Shown here piece after piece: positions 22,710 through 31,774 of a stretch of DNA of 64,000 nt. The stretch lies in contig NZ_CAUFUE010000028.1 in assembly GCF_959029255.1 (NCBI RefSeq), positions 5,583 to 69,582 of the forward strand. The letters are read 5' to 3'. The notes under the pieces are model-generated. The model was not told where the DNA came from. It was given only the letters and a program-made list of their open reading frames with translations, and did no database searches. Position 1 is the first letter of the stretch. Each line of letters opens with the position of its first letter. The DNA is from an uncultured Bacteroides sp. GTDB taxonomy: Bacteria > Bacteroidota > Bacteroidia > Bacteroidales > Bacteroidaceae. A program made the position numbers and the translations under genes.

Positions 22710-24989
22710 TCATTCTTCATTCTTCATTAAATAGTCTTCAAAATACCTTGTTATCTTTTCGTGCAGATGTATGCGGTCGCGTCCCAGCACGTTGTGCTTG
22801 TGCGTAGGGTAAATGAACAAATCCGGATAGGTGCGCGCATCTACGCAAGCTTTCATGAATGAAAGGGTATGCTGGGGCACACAAGTATCGTCATGGTCAT
22901 CATGGATAATCAGCAGATGCCCTTTCAGATTACCGGCAAGGTTCTTCAAGTTGCATTGCTTGTAACCCTCCGGGTTGGACTGCGGGGTATCCATATAGCG
23001 CTCGCCGTACATCACTTCGTAATATCCCCAGTCGATAACCGGTCCTCCGGCAACACCTACCTTGAAGATTTCGGGATAACGCAGCATCAACGCCGTCGTC
23101 ATGTGTCCGCCGAAGCTCCAGCCGTGTACACCGATGCGGTTTCCATTCACGTAAGGCTGGCTTTTCAGGAATTCCACTCCCTTCACCTGGTCCTTACCTT
23201 CCTCGATGCCGAGTTGGCGGAAAGTGGCGTTTTCAAACTCCAGCCCACGGTTGCTGCTTCCACGGTTGTCGAGGGTAAACATGATGTAACCTTTGTTGGC
23301 CATGTAGATGTCCCAACCACGGGCGGCATTCATCCAACCGTTGTTTATCATCTGGGCATGCGGGCCACCGTACACGTAGACGATAGCGGGATATTTCTTG
23401 TTCGGGTCAAAGTCGGCAGGCTTGATGAGACGGTAATATAAATCCGTCTTTCCATCGGCTGCCTTGATAGTGCCTGTTTCGATGCCGGGCATCAGGAAAC
23501 CTTCGTATGGGTTCTTGGCAGTCAGCAGATTGATGCTCTTGAGACTTTTGGTGTTGATGATGTCAATGCAGCGGGGCACTGTAGGAGTGGAATAGCGGTC
23601 AATGAGATAACTTCCTGAAACGGAAAGAGTTCCGCTGTGTACTCCATCTGTATTAGTCTTGAAGCAGAGTGGCAGGCTGCGTTTACCGTTAGTGATGTTG
23701 ATGGAGAAGCTGCAAGTACCATCGGTATCCGTAGCGTCGAAGAATACTTCCTTGCGCTTGGCGTTGAAGCCGATTACCTTGCTCACCAGCCACTTGCCCT
23801 CGGTCAACTGTTGCAAGCCGAGGTTGTCTTTGCATTTCCCTCCTGCCGGAGCCTCTATCCAATCTCCTTCTACAGATTTGGAAAGATTGCAGAGGTACAG
23901 GTGGTTCCATCCGTCGCGTTGGCTCTGATAGATAAACCGGTTATTGTCCCAAGGCAAAAAGATTATCGGATGTTGAGGCTCTACATATTTGGGATGAGTC
24001 TCTTCTATCAGCACTTGTTGCAACTCACCCGTCTCCGCATTGTATTGGCAAAGTTTGGAATGGTTCTGGTCCCGGTTCAGCTCAATCAGGTAGATGCTTT
24101 TGCCGTCGGGCGCCCAACTGATGTTGGTGAAGTACCGGTCGGTGGGGTCTCCCGTATTCAGGTAGATGGTCTTTTGATTTTCCGGGTTATAAACTCCGAT
24201 AGATACTTTGTGGCTGGTCATTCCCGCCATCGGATAACGAATCGGGTTCAATTCTCCTACACGTGCCGTGATATCGACAAGCGGATATTGGCTCACCATA
24301 CTTTCGTCCATACGGTAGAAAGCCAGCAAATCACCTTCCGGACTCCAGAATGTTCCTTTACTGATGCCAAACTCATTGCGATGCACACTCTGGCCGCAGA
24401 CAATGCCTTCAGGTTCGTTGGTGACAGGCAGGTTGTTTACAAACAGGTTATTGTCTATTGTGTAGGCGATATTACCGCTTGCTGTATTGTAATCTATACT
24501 TGCCGCGTTCTTAGGCAACCGGCTTTGGCTGACTATCCGGTCAGTCTCCCAATCATAAACTACATAATTCCCTCTTATCGGTAGCAACATCTGCTTCTTC
24601 TCCGGGTGTATGAATTGTGCGCTTTGCAAAGTGGGAAGTTTCCCGATGCCCTCAGCGGTCAATCTGTTGTTTACGGTTTCGCGGGTCACCAACAGTGTCT
24701 CTTTGCCGTTCTTCGGATCTACTGCTTTTATTTCGTCAATGCCCGGAATGATGCAGATATCGCCCCACCACTGCAAACCATGTATGTTCTCAGGGGTGCG
24801 ATAGGTCTCTCCTCCGGGGATAAGGTCTTCCAGAGTCGGCTTTTTCAGTTCGGGCTTCAGGGTGCTGAGTCCCCCGTTGCCTGCATTTGTTTCTTGCGCC
24901 ATAACGTTTGTTGTAAATAGAGCGAGCGTCGCCATGAGCAATGCAAGCATGTTTTTACTTATTTTCTTCGCATTCATTCTCTTTGTCAT
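22710..24989 (-). CDS. S9 family peptidase, dipeptidyl peptidase IV type
   Basis: A 759-residue secreted serine peptidase that removes X-Pro dipeptides in the periplasm. After a signal peptide (LALLMATLALFTTNVMAQ) comes an eight-bladed beta-propeller (about residues 60-490), then the alpha/beta hydrolase domain. The catalytic triad is visible: Ser in GWSFGGH near residue 625, Asp in HDDHDDTCVP near 700 and His in THKHNVLG near 732. The DPP-IV Glu motif region is represented by FRMDES in the propeller. Two close ATGs (24989 and 24977) are possible starts. It probably heads the transcript with purD. Confidence 0.92.
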   Translation of the reverse strand: MTKRMNAKKISKNMLALLMATLALFTTNVMAQETNAGNGGLSTLKPELKKPTLEDLIPGGETYRTPENIHGLQWWGDICIIPGIDEIKAVDPKNGKETLLVTRETVNNRLTAEGIGKLPTLQSAQFIHPEKKQMLLPIRGNYVVYDWETDRIVSQSRLPKNAASIDYNTASGNIAYTIDNNLFVNNLPVTNEPEGIVCGQSVHRNEFGISKGTFWSPEGDLLAFYRMDESMVSQYPLVDITARVGELNPIRYPMAGMTSHKVSIGVYNPENQKTIYLNTGDPTDRYFTNISWAPDGKSIYLIELNRDQNHSKLCQYNAETGELQQVLIEETHPKYVEPQHPIIFLPWDNNRFIYQSQRDGWNHLYLCNLSKSVEGDWIEAPAGGKCKDNLGLQQLTEGKWLVSKVIGFNAKRKEVFFDATDTDGTCSFSINITNGKRSLPLCFKTNTDGVHSGTLSVSGSYLIDRYSTPTVPRCIDIINTKSLKSINLLTAKNPYEGFLMPGIETGTIKAADGKTDLYYRLIKPADFDPNKKYPAIVYVYGGPHAQMINNGWMNAARGWDIYMANKGYIMFTLDNRGSSNRGLEFENATFRQLGIEEGKDQVKGVEFLKSQPYVNGNRIGVHGWSFGGHMTTALMLRYPEIFKVGVAGGPVIDWGYYEVMYGERYMDTPQSNPEGYKQCNLKNLAGNLKGHLLIIHDDHDDTCVPQHTLSFMKACVDARTYPDLFIYPTHKHNVLGRDRIHLHEKITRYFEDYLMKNEE

Positions 24990-25106
24990 TATATTCTTCG
25001 TTGTCTTTTCTGAAACCTTTAATTTTCATTCTGCCGGTCGGGTTGTGTCTTATCTGTACCGCTGCGCTTAGCTTGGCAAGAGCGGAGATTACTACTGCTT
25101 TGAGGA
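24990..25106. other. Non-coding upstream region of the S9 peptidase gene
   Basis: First part of the 368-base gap between the peptidase and methyltransferase genes. No TAnnTTTG match for the minus strand is found, and no gene is visible. The rest of the gap is taken up by two copies of the dispersed palindrome. Confidence 0.4.
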
Positions 25107-25238
25107 TGTGTCAAAACAAAAGTTCGCTTACTATTTGTTTCTTTTAGGCGTGGATTACACGGATTTCACGGAAAAGGGATAAAGAAAATCCGTGAAATCC
25201 GTGTAATCCGTTCCTAAAAAGAAATTATCAAGTATATT
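25107..25238. repeat. Dispersed palindrome, copy 2, with outer inverted ends
   Basis: The core arms 25143-25172 and 25189-25218 pair over ~26 bases (GGATTACACGGATTTCACGG with its complement). Outside these lie a second inverted pair, ATGTGTCAAAA near 25106 and TTTTGATACACC near 25228. The ~130-bp nested structure looks like a complete unit of a small dispersed element. No gene is inside. Confidence 0.75.
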
Positions 25239-25316
25239 TTGATACACCCTCGTTGTCTATCAACCATTTACCCTCAAAGAAAGATGTCTCAACATGAATT
25301 CAATATAGTAGGTATT

Positions 25317-25345
25317 TCTTTTAGGCGTGGATTACACGGATTAGC
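25317..25345. repeat. Dispersed palindrome, half copy 3
   Basis: A single left arm (TTTTAGGCGTGGATTACACG and six more bases) without its complementary arm lies just after the stop of the methyltransferase gene. It matches copy 2, 175 bases away, almost exactly, suggesting local duplication and truncation. Confidence 0.7.
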
Positions 25346-25357
25346 GTTGCGTCCGGT

Positions 25358-26863
25358 TTATTCCTCTTTCTTCTTGAATTCCCTTCTCTTTCTTTCCGGA
25401 TAAGACTCTCCCGACCTCGGTCCGCGTTCTCCGCCGAACTCACGTCTTTCCCTGGGCTTGAATTCTTTTCTGTCACCATCCTTGAACTCCCTGCGTTCGC
25501 GCGGACGGAATTCCCGCTTCTCGCCATCCCTGAATTCTCTAGGTTTACGGTCACTGTTGAACTCACGTTTCTCGCCGTTGAATTCTCTGCGTTCTCCGCT
25601 AAACCTGTCTCTGGGTCTGAATTCCCTTCGTTCTCCCGAAGCTGGCCTGAACTCTCTCCGTTCCCCTGAAGGCCTGTATTCTTTGCGTTCTTTGCTCAGC
25701 TCGTCACCTCCTTCACGAAATTCCTTATATCTGCCGTCAAAGATTTCATATTGGCGGAATTCACACTCCAGGGCGCCGTTGAACAAAGGGATTTTATTGG
25801 TTGCCTTCAACCCGATTTGGTCGAAACATTCTTCACGATACGATAATATCCACGCAGTATTGCCGGTGAAAGCATGTTTCAAGCGCTCACCAATCATGGA
25901 ATACAATCCCAGCAAATCGTTTGTAGAAATTCGTTCTCCGTAGGGAGGATTGGTGATGAGGATAGATTTCTCCGCAGGTTTTTCAAACTGCTGGAAAGGC
26001 TGCAATTTCAATATCACATCCTTTGAAACACCTGCCGCCTTGATGTTGCGGGTTGCAATCTCATTAGCCTGCGGGTTGTTGTCATAACCGTATATCTTAT
26101 GTTGGAATTCACGTTCCTGGCTGTCGTCATTGTAGATAGTATCGAACAATTCCTGGTCAAAATCCACCCATTTCTCAAAAGCGAACTCCTTGCGGAATAC
26201 CCCCGGAGCAATGTTACGGGCAATCAAAGCCGCTTCGATGGGGATAGTTCCCGAACCGCACATCGGGTCTATCAGGTCGCATTCGCCATTCCAGCCGGTC
26301 ATCAGAATCATTCCGGCAGCCAGCACTTCGTTCAGAGGAGCTTCCACCGCTTCCTGGCGATAGCCGCGTCGATGCAGCGACTCGCCCGATGAATCCAGAG
26401 AGAGCGTACATTTGGTTTCCGCGATGTGGATGTTCAGCAGTACATCCGGTTTGTTGATACGCACATTGGGGCGGTTACCCGACTTTTCGCGGAAATAGTC
26501 CACAATCGCGTCTTTCACTTTATAAGAAACGAATTTGGAATGACGGAACTCTTCGCTGAACACCACGGCATCTACAGCAAAAGTTTTGTCGGTATCCAGA
26601 TAATCTTCCCAGTGGATAGCCTTGATTTGTTCGTAAACCTCATCGGCATCTTTGGCTGTGAAGTGCTTGATTGGTTTCAGGATGCGAATGGCGGTGCGGA
26701 GGCAGAAATTCGCCTTGTACATCATTTCCTTGTCACCGCTGAAAGACACCATGCGGCGTCCTATTTCGATGTCATTGGCTCCCAGTGAGGTAAGTTCTTT
26801 AGCCAGTACTTCTTCCAGTCCCTGAAAGGTTTTGGCAATCATTTCAAATGGTTGTTCGCTCAT
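25358..26863 (-). CDS. THUMP-domain RNA methyltransferase (RlmL type) with repetitive charged tail
   Basis: A 501-residue protein. Residues 1-160 hold a ferredoxin-like and THUMP RNA-binding region; 160-385 form the SAM methyltransferase domain with DPMCGSGTIPIEAAL near residue 196 and the N2-guanine motif NPPYGER near 302. This resembles the first half of E. coli RlmL (23S rRNA G2445). The last ~115 residues are low complexity and highly charged, with about eleven REF/KEF tripeptides separated by Gly, Pro, Asp and Arg; this may be an RNA-binding tail. It starts 27 bases after cysE, so the two are probably cotranscribed. The exact target base is inferred. Confidence 0.88.
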   Translation of the reverse strand: MSEQPFEMIAKTFQGLEEVLAKELTSLGANDIEIGRRMVSFSGDKEMMYKANFCLRTAIRILKPIKHFTAKDADEVYEQIKAIHWEDYLDTDKTFAVDAVVFSEEFRHSKFVSYKVKDAIVDYFREKSGNRPNVRINKPDVLLNIHIAETKCTLSLDSSGESLHRRGYRQEAVEAPLNEVLAAGMILMTGWNGECDLIDPMCGSGTIPIEAALIARNIAPGVFRKEFAFEKWVDFDQELFDTIYNDDSQEREFQHKIYGYDNNPQANEIATRNIKAAGVSKDVILKLQPFQQFEKPAEKSILITNPPYGERISTNDLLGLYSMIGERLKHAFTGNTAWILSYREECFDQIGLKATNKIPLFNGALECEFRQYEIFDGRYKEFREGGDELSKERKEYRPSGERREFRPASGERREFRPRDRFSGERREFNGEKREFNSDRKPREFRDGEKREFRPRERREFKDGDRKEFKPRERREFGGERGPRSGESYPERKRREFKKKEE

Positions 26864-26890
26864 CTAAATTGTTTATGGTTTATGTTTTTA

Positions 26891-27790
26891 TTATTTCTTA
26901 GCTTTCGTCTGTACAATCCTCGCTCCCGCAGGCACATCCTCCGTGACCCAGATATTACCGCCAACGGTGGCGTCACGTCCGATGGTGATACGTCCCAATA
27001 TGGTAGCGTTGGAATAGACAATGACATTGTCCTCCAGTATCGGATGGCGGGGAATGCCTTTGATGGGTTTGCCGTCCTCGTCCAGGGGGAAACTTTTGGC
27101 GCCAAGGGTTACTCCCTGATATAGCTTGACGTGGTTTCCGATGACACAAGTCTCACCGATTACCACACCCGTTCCGTGGTCTATCGTGAAATGGCTGCCA
27201 ATCTCAGCTCCCGGGTGGATATCGATTCCCGTTTCGCTATGCGCCATTTCAGTAATGATGCGGGGGATAAGAGGTACGCCCAGCGTCAGCAGTTCATGCG
27301 CAATGCGGTAATTGCTGATGGCGCGGATGGCGGGATAGCAACTGATGACTTCACCGAATGAGTGTGCGGCGGGGTCGCCGTTGTAGGCGGCTTCCACATC
27401 GGTGGCGAGTATGCGGCGCATTGCGGGCAGGTGGCTGATAAACTTGGCGGCAAGTGAGGCGGCATCTTCACGTTGTTTCTCGGTGCAGCAACTGCATTCG
27501 TCATCGCTGCCGAAACAGAGCCCTGCGAGAATTTGCTCGGTCAGCAAGTCGAACAAACGTTCTACATTGACGCCGATATGATAAGTGACTGTACGGCTGT
27601 TGACCGTTGAGTTTCCGAAATAGCCGGGGAAAATGATGGCACGTGCCAGCTCGATGATGTCATACAAAGCTTTAGCCGAAGGCAATGGGTTGCCGTCCGT
27701 ATGCTGGTGAAACAGTCCTTTGTAAGATTCGCTTTCCGATAGCTCATCGACTGCCTGTGTCAAAATGTGAGTAAAGTTGAGTGGACTCAT
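26891..27790 (-). CDS. cysE: Serine O-acetyltransferase
   Basis: About 299 residues. The C-terminal half is a left-handed beta-helix of hexapeptide repeats (IDIHPGAEIGSHFTIDHGTGVVIGETCVIGN, then LEDNVIVYSNATILGRITIG). His in FTIDHGTG is the expected catalytic residue. It acetylates serine to O-acetylserine. The N-terminal helical domain is long and includes a Cys-rich stretch (FGSDDECSCCTEKQRED). The start at 27790 (MSPLNFTHIL) is the only sensible one because the frame further up runs through the divergent promoter. It is head-to-head with cysK, the next step in the pathway. Confidence 0.93.
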   Translation of the reverse strand: MSPLNFTHILTQAVDELSESESYKGLFHQHTDGNPLPSAKALYDIIELARAIIFPGYFGNSTVNSRTVTYHIGVNVERLFDLLTEQILAGLCFGSDDECSCCTEKQREDAASLAAKFISHLPAMRRILATDVEAAYNGDPAAHSFGEVISCYPAIRAISNYRIAHELLTLGVPLIPRIITEMAHSETGIDIHPGAEIGSHFTIDHGTGVVIGETCVIGNHVKLYQGVTLGAKSFPLDEDGKPIKGIPRHPILEDNVIVYSNATILGRITIGRDATVGGNIWVTEDVPAGARIVQTKAKK

Positions 27791-27818
27791 TATGATATCC
27801 TTTATAATAAAGTGGCAA

Positions 27819-27826
27819 CAAAGGTA
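27819..27826 (-). promoter_or_regulatory. cysE -7 box
   Basis: Minus strand TACCTTTG, 28 bases upstream of the cysE start; no clear -33 element at the usual distance. Confidence 0.55.
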
Positions 27827-27891
27827 CAAAGTATTCGCCAAATTTCCTACATATCCCTCATTTATAGTAAGCAATTACCATATTTATGGTA

Positions 27892-27922
27892 TTTGGAATG
27901 AACTAATCCGGCAGTACTTTTG
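27892..27922 (+). promoter_or_regulatory. cysK promoter
   Basis: TTTG at 27892-27895 and TACTTTTG at 27915-27922, 19 bases apart: a full consensus match. It excludes any start upstream of 27942. Confidence 0.8.
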
Positions 27923-27941
27923 TATCATAAAACAAAAAGAT

Positions 27942-28889
27942 ATGAAAAGAATAGCACAACGCCTCACCGATTTGGTAGGCAATACTCCTTTGTTGGAGCT
28001 GAATAATTATAGTAAGCGGCAAGGCCTGAAGGCCAGAGTGATAGCCAAGCTCGAATCTTTTAACCCCGCAGGCAGCGTGAAAGACCGCGTAGCTCTTGCC
28101 ATGGTGGAGGATGCTGAAAAAAACGGACTGTTGAAGCCCGGTGCCACTCTCATTGAGCCTACAAGTGGCAATACCGGAGTAGGGCTTGCTTTTGTAGCAG
28201 CCGCCAAGGGTTATAAATTGATACTGACCATGCCCGATACCATGAGCATAGAGCGCCGTAATCTGCTGAAAGCTCTGGGCGCGCAACTGGTATTGACGCC
28301 GGGTGCCGATGGCATGAAAGGCGCAATAGCACGTGCCGAGGAACTGAAAGCCGCCACTCCCGGTTCTTTGATTCTGCAACAGTTTGACAATCCAGCCAAT
28401 CCCGCCGTCCATGAACGTACAACCGGACAGGAAATCTGGCGTGATACCGATGGGAAAGTTGATATCTTTGTGGCGGGTGTAGGTACGGGTGGCACGGTGA
28501 GCGGTGTAGGCGCTGCCTTGAAGAAACACAATCCGAAGGTGAAAGTGGTAGCTGTAGAGCCGGAAGACTCTTCCGTTTTATCCGGCGGAAAGCCCGGTCC
28601 CCATAAGATACAAGGTATTGGGGCGGGATTTATCCCGAAGAACTATAACAGCGCGGTGGTAGATGAAGTTTTGCAGGTATCGAATGATGATGCCATCCGC
28701 ACGGGACGGGAATTGGCGAAGTTTGAAGGTTTACTTGCCGGAATATCTTCCGGCGCTGCCGTAGCCGCCGCTGCCCGGTTGGCGAAATTGCCTGAAAATG
28801 AAGGGAAAACGATTGTTGTCCTGCTTCCTGATACGGGTGAAAGGTATCTCTCTACTTTGCTATATGCTTTTGAGGAATATCCGCTATAA
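27942..28889 (+). CDS. cysK: Cysteine synthase A (O-acetylserine sulfhydrylase)
   Basis: A 315-residue PLP enzyme that makes cysteine from O-acetylserine and sulfide. The PLP lysine is in FNPAGSVKDRVA near residue 47; the asparagine loop TSGNTGVG is near residue 73; the phosphate-binding GVGTGGTVSG and the late PDTGERYLST complete the pattern. The start at 27942 (MKRIAQRLTDLVGNTPLLEL) follows the promoter by 20 bases and gives the usual length. Divergent from cysE with separate promoters only ~70 bases apart, which would allow joint control by sulfur supply. Confidence 0.97.
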   Translation: MKRIAQRLTDLVGNTPLLELNNYSKRQGLKARVIAKLESFNPAGSVKDRVALAMVEDAEKNGLLKPGATLIEPTSGNTGVGLAFVAAAKGYKLILTMPDTMSIERRNLLKALGAQLVLTPGADGMKGAIARAEELKAATPGSLILQQFDNPANPAVHERTTGQEIWRDTDGKVDIFVAGVGTGGTVSGVGAALKKHNPKVKVVAVEPEDSSVLSGGKPGPHKIQGIGAGFIPKNYNSAVVDEVLQVSNDDAIRTGRELAKFEGLLAGISSGAAVAAAARLAKLPENEGKTIVVLLPDTGERYLSTLLYAFEEYPL

Positions 28890-28930
28890 TCATCCTGTCC
28901 GGTCCATATCTCAGTCTTTTCTGATACATT

Positions 28931-29018
28931 GTAAGTCCAATACAAGTCCAATACTATAGATTGGACTTGTATTGGAGATGTATTGGAGTTGCATTGGACT
29001 TGCATTGGAGTTGGTATG
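28931..29018. repeat. 11-nt period array after cysK
   Basis: Units such as ACAAGTCCAAT, then ACTTGTATTGG, AGATGTATTGG, AGTTGCATTGG, ACTTGCATTGG run at 11-nt steps, with one step of 12 at the turn. The left part (GTCCAATACAAGTCCAAT) is the reverse complement of ATTGGACTTGTATTGGA in the right part, so it also folds into a hairpin of about 17 bp. Confidence 0.8.
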
Positions 29019-29056
29019 AAAAAAGCACCTTGCATATATGATGTTTGCAAGGTGCT
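29019..29056 (-). terminator. Terminator of the rnr/PPOX transcript
   Basis: Stem AGCACCTTGCA / TGCAAGGTGCT (29024-29034 with 29046-29056) followed on the minus strand by a T-run (the A-run at 29019-29024 on plus). Confidence 0.8.
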
Positions 29057-29086
29057 ATTAAGATACAAGTAAAGTGTAAATAAGGC

Positions 29087-29563
29087 TTATATTTCACTAG
29101 GCCGCAGCCCGAACGACCTGCAAGTCATATTGTCGACTTTCACCTCCCATAGTTTCACATTTCGTACGGCAGGTTCGGCATAGCTACACTCATTTTCCGT
29201 GTATTGTTTCATCAGCAAATCCAATATGCGGCGTTTCTCCTCCATCTCTTCTATGAAGCGTACCTTGCCGCGACAGATGACGCTGCGTGATTTCATGCTG
29301 TAGCTGCACGCCACCTGTTTGTGCATATACACCAACTCATGTCCTTCGCAGAAGGTGATGCACACCTGCGGATGCCGTGTCGCCATTTCCACTTTGCTGC
29401 CTTCCGGCCCGGAATGCAGGTATATCACTCCGTCTTCGTAGGCAAAGTTCATGGGAACTACGTATGGATTGCCCTCGCAGTCGGTCAGCCCGACCGTGCA
29501 ATACGGGCATTTGTCAATAATCTCTTTTATTTGTGCAGGGTCCGTGATACTGATTGTCTTCAT
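29087..29563 (-). CDS. Pyridoxamine 5'-phosphate oxidase-fold protein (NimA-like)
   Basis: A 158-residue flavin-binding split-barrel protein. It opens with a CPYCTVGLTDCEGNPYVVPM strand pair and FAYEDGVIYLHSGPEGSK, a pattern common to NimA-type 5-nitroimidazole reductase relatives and other FMN- or heme-binding proteins. Substrate is unknown, and no claim of drug resistance can be made from sequence. It starts 10 bases after rnr on the same strand, so it is probably cotranscribed with it, and a strong terminator follows. Cysteines near the start could be redox-active, which is speculative. Confidence 0.82.
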   Translation of the reverse strand: MKTISITDPAQIKEIIDKCPYCTVGLTDCEGNPYVVPMNFAYEDGVIYLHSGPEGSKVEMATRHPQVCITFCEGHELVYMHKQVACSYSMKSRSVICRGKVRFIEEMEEKRRILDLLMKQYTENECSYAEPAVRNVKLWEVKVDNMTCRSFGLRPSEI

Positions 29564-29573
29564 CTGTGATATT

Positions 29574-31730
29574 TTATTCTACTAATGCAAAATCCAGTTG
29601 TTTTTTCTCCAGGTTGGCGCGAGCCACTTTGATGGTGATGGCATCTCCCAGGCTGTATGTACGTTTCTTGCGACGTCCACGCAGGCAATAATTCTTCTCG
29701 TCGAATTCGTAGTAATCGTCATCGAGGTCGCGGATGGGAATCATACCTTCGCACTTGTTCTCGTTCAACTCTACATAAAGTCCCCATTCCGTGACACCTG
29801 AAATCACTCCGTCGTAGGTTTGTCCCAGACGTTCCGTCATGTATTCCACCTGTTTGTACTTGATGGAAGCACGCTCTGCATTCGCCGCAATCTGTTCCAT
29901 GTTACTGGAATGCTCGCAAAGGGCCTCGTATTTCTGTTCGGAAACGCTTCGCCCGCCTTGGTCGATATACTTTGTCAGCAGACGATGCACCATCATATCC
30001 GGAAAACGCCGGATGGGTGAAGTGAAATGTGTGTAGTAATCGAACGCCAATCCATAGTGGCCGATATTATGCACCGAGTAACGGGCTTTCTGCATGGCGC
30101 GTATGGATACGGTTTCAATGAGGTTTTCCTCTTTCTTGCCTTGGATGTCATCCAGCAGATGGTTGATGGATTTGGATACATCCGTCTTGGTTCCACCGGT
30201 TCGCAGTTTATAGCCGAAGCGGGCGATGAACTGTGCCAGGTTATCCAGCTTTTCCGGGTCCGGCAGGTCGTGGATACGGTAAGGCAGCACTTTGGGCTTC
30301 TTGTTCTTCGGCACACGTCCTATTTTTTCGGCTACGGTGCGGTTGGCAAGCAACATGAATTCTTCTACCAGCTTATTAGCATCTTTCGACATCTTGAAGT
30401 ATACGCTGATGGGTTTCCCCTTTTCATCAATCTCGAACTTCACCTCATAGCGGTCGAAGTTAATGGCGCCGGCTTTGAAACGGTTTTCGCGTAGCAGCTT
30501 GGCAAGTTTGTCCAGTTCGAGTATTTCTTCCTTGAAATCACCCTTTCCGGTTTCTATAATCTCTTGCGCTTCTTCGTACGTAAAGCGCCGGTCCGACTTG
30601 ATGACCGTATGAACGACGCGTGAGTCTTTCACCTCTCCCTTTTCCGTCATGTTGAAGATGACGGAATAAGCCAGTTTCTCCTCATTGGGGCGCAGGGAAC
30701 AGATAAAGTTACACAGCCGTTCGGGCAGCATCGGAATGGTCCGGTCTACCAGATAGACGGATGTGGCACGCTTTTCGGCTTCTTTATCGATGATGCCGCC
30801 TTCTTTTACGTAGTGGGTTACGTCGGCAATGTGTACGCCTACTTCCCACAGACCTTCTTTCAGTTTGCGGATGGACAGCGCGTCATCAAAGTCTTTGGCA
30901 TCTTTGGGGTCTATGGTGAAGGTTGTCACGTTGCGGAAGTCCTCACGCTTGGCATATTCTTCTGCGGGGATTTCATCGGATATCTTGTCTGCCGCCTTTT
31001 CTACCGCAGACGGGTATATATACGGCAAACCGTATTCGGCAAGGATGGCATGCATCTCGGTGGTATTCTCGCCCGCCTTGCCCAGGATGTCGACTACTTG
31101 CCCGATGGGGTTTTTGGCTTTGTCAGGCCATTCCACCACCTTTACGATGGCTTTGTCACCAGTCTTTCCGCCTTTCAGTTTCTCTTTGGGGATAAAGATG
31201 TCGTTGGCGAGCGTGCGGTTTTCAGTGACGAGGAAAGCGTATGAACTGGCAACTTCCAATGTGCCTACAAAGATGTCGTTGGCACGTTCCAGTATCTCGA
31301 TGACTTCACCTTCAGCTTCGCGTCCCCGGCGTTTCGCATAGAAAGCGATGCGCACTTTGTCGTTGTTCATGGCATGTGCCGAATTACGTTCCGCAATGAA
31401 AATCGGGTCTCCACCGCCCTCGGGGATAAAAGAATTCTTTCCGTTGCTCTTGCGCTGGAAGGTTCCGGTCATTTCCACTCCGTGGTTGTTCAACTTATAT
31501 TTATGTTTATCCACCTCGGTGATATAATCGTCTTCCGATAACTCGGAAAGGATATCCATACACAGCATTTTCAGGGGATGTGTAGTGAGATGCAGTTGCT
31601 CAAAAATGTATTTCAGGGATAGTACTTCGTCTTGCTTCGCATGGAAAAACTCCAGCATCATCTTGACAAGCTCTTTCTTCTTCATTCGCTTGCCGGCCTT
31701 TTTTTCTTTCTTTTCTTTGTTCTTAGCCAT
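29574..31730 (-). CDS. rnr: Ribonuclease R
   Basis: A 718-residue 3'-5' exoribonuclease. It begins with a Lys-rich stretch (MAKNKEKKEKKAGKRMKKKE) and a winged-helix RNase R N-domain, followed by cold-shock OB folds. The RNB catalytic domain carries TIDPKDAKDFDDAL near residue 277, with the metal-binding aspartates. A C-terminal S1 domain (YDGVISGVTEWGLYVELNE) is present. Length and order are normal. It degrades structured RNA and processes rRNA/tmRNA in other bacteria. Upstream lies a 31-bp hairpin. Likely cotranscribed with the downstream PPOX gene. Confidence 0.96.
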   Translation of the reverse strand: MAKNKEKKEKKAGKRMKKKELVKMMLEFFHAKQDEVLSLKYIFEQLHLTTHPLKMLCMDILSELSEDDYITEVDKHKYKLNNHGVEMTGTFQRKSNGKNSFIPEGGGDPIFIAERNSAHAMNNDKVRIAFYAKRRGREAEGEVIEILERANDIFVGTLEVASSYAFLVTENRTLANDIFIPKEKLKGGKTGDKAIVKVVEWPDKAKNPIGQVVDILGKAGENTTEMHAILAEYGLPYIYPSAVEKAADKISDEIPAEEYAKREDFRNVTTFTIDPKDAKDFDDALSIRKLKEGLWEVGVHIADVTHYVKEGGIIDKEAEKRATSVYLVDRTIPMLPERLCNFICSLRPNEEKLAYSVIFNMTEKGEVKDSRVVHTVIKSDRRFTYEEAQEIIETGKGDFKEEILELDKLAKLLRENRFKAGAINFDRYEVKFEIDEKGKPISVYFKMSKDANKLVEEFMLLANRTVAEKIGRVPKNKKPKVLPYRIHDLPDPEKLDNLAQFIARFGYKLRTGGTKTDVSKSINHLLDDIQGKKEENLIETVSIRAMQKARYSVHNIGHYGLAFDYYTHFTSPIRRFPDMMVHRLLTKYIDQGGRSVSEQKYEALCEHSSNMEQIAANAERASIKYKQVEYMTERLGQTYDGVISGVTEWGLYVELNENKCEGMIPIRDLDDDYYEFDEKNYCLRGRRKKRTYSLGDAITIKVARANLEKKQLDFALVE

Positions 31731-31774
31731 ATATATGTCAATTGGTTTTAGTTGAAAAATGAGAAGTCAGGGAA

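Noticed and set aside
22869..24584. Long opposite-strand frames across the DPP-IV-like gene
   Set aside because: Shadows of the coding strand; the sense frame has a full propeller and catalytic triad.
25358..25950. Opposite-strand frame over the methyltransferase tail, rich in Ser/Leu/Arg
   Set aside because: It is the complement of the repetitive REF-coding tail, not an independent gene.
29087..29563. nim nitroimidazole-resistance gene
   Set aside because: Only the general flavin-binding fold is recognisable; specific nim identity cannot be supported.
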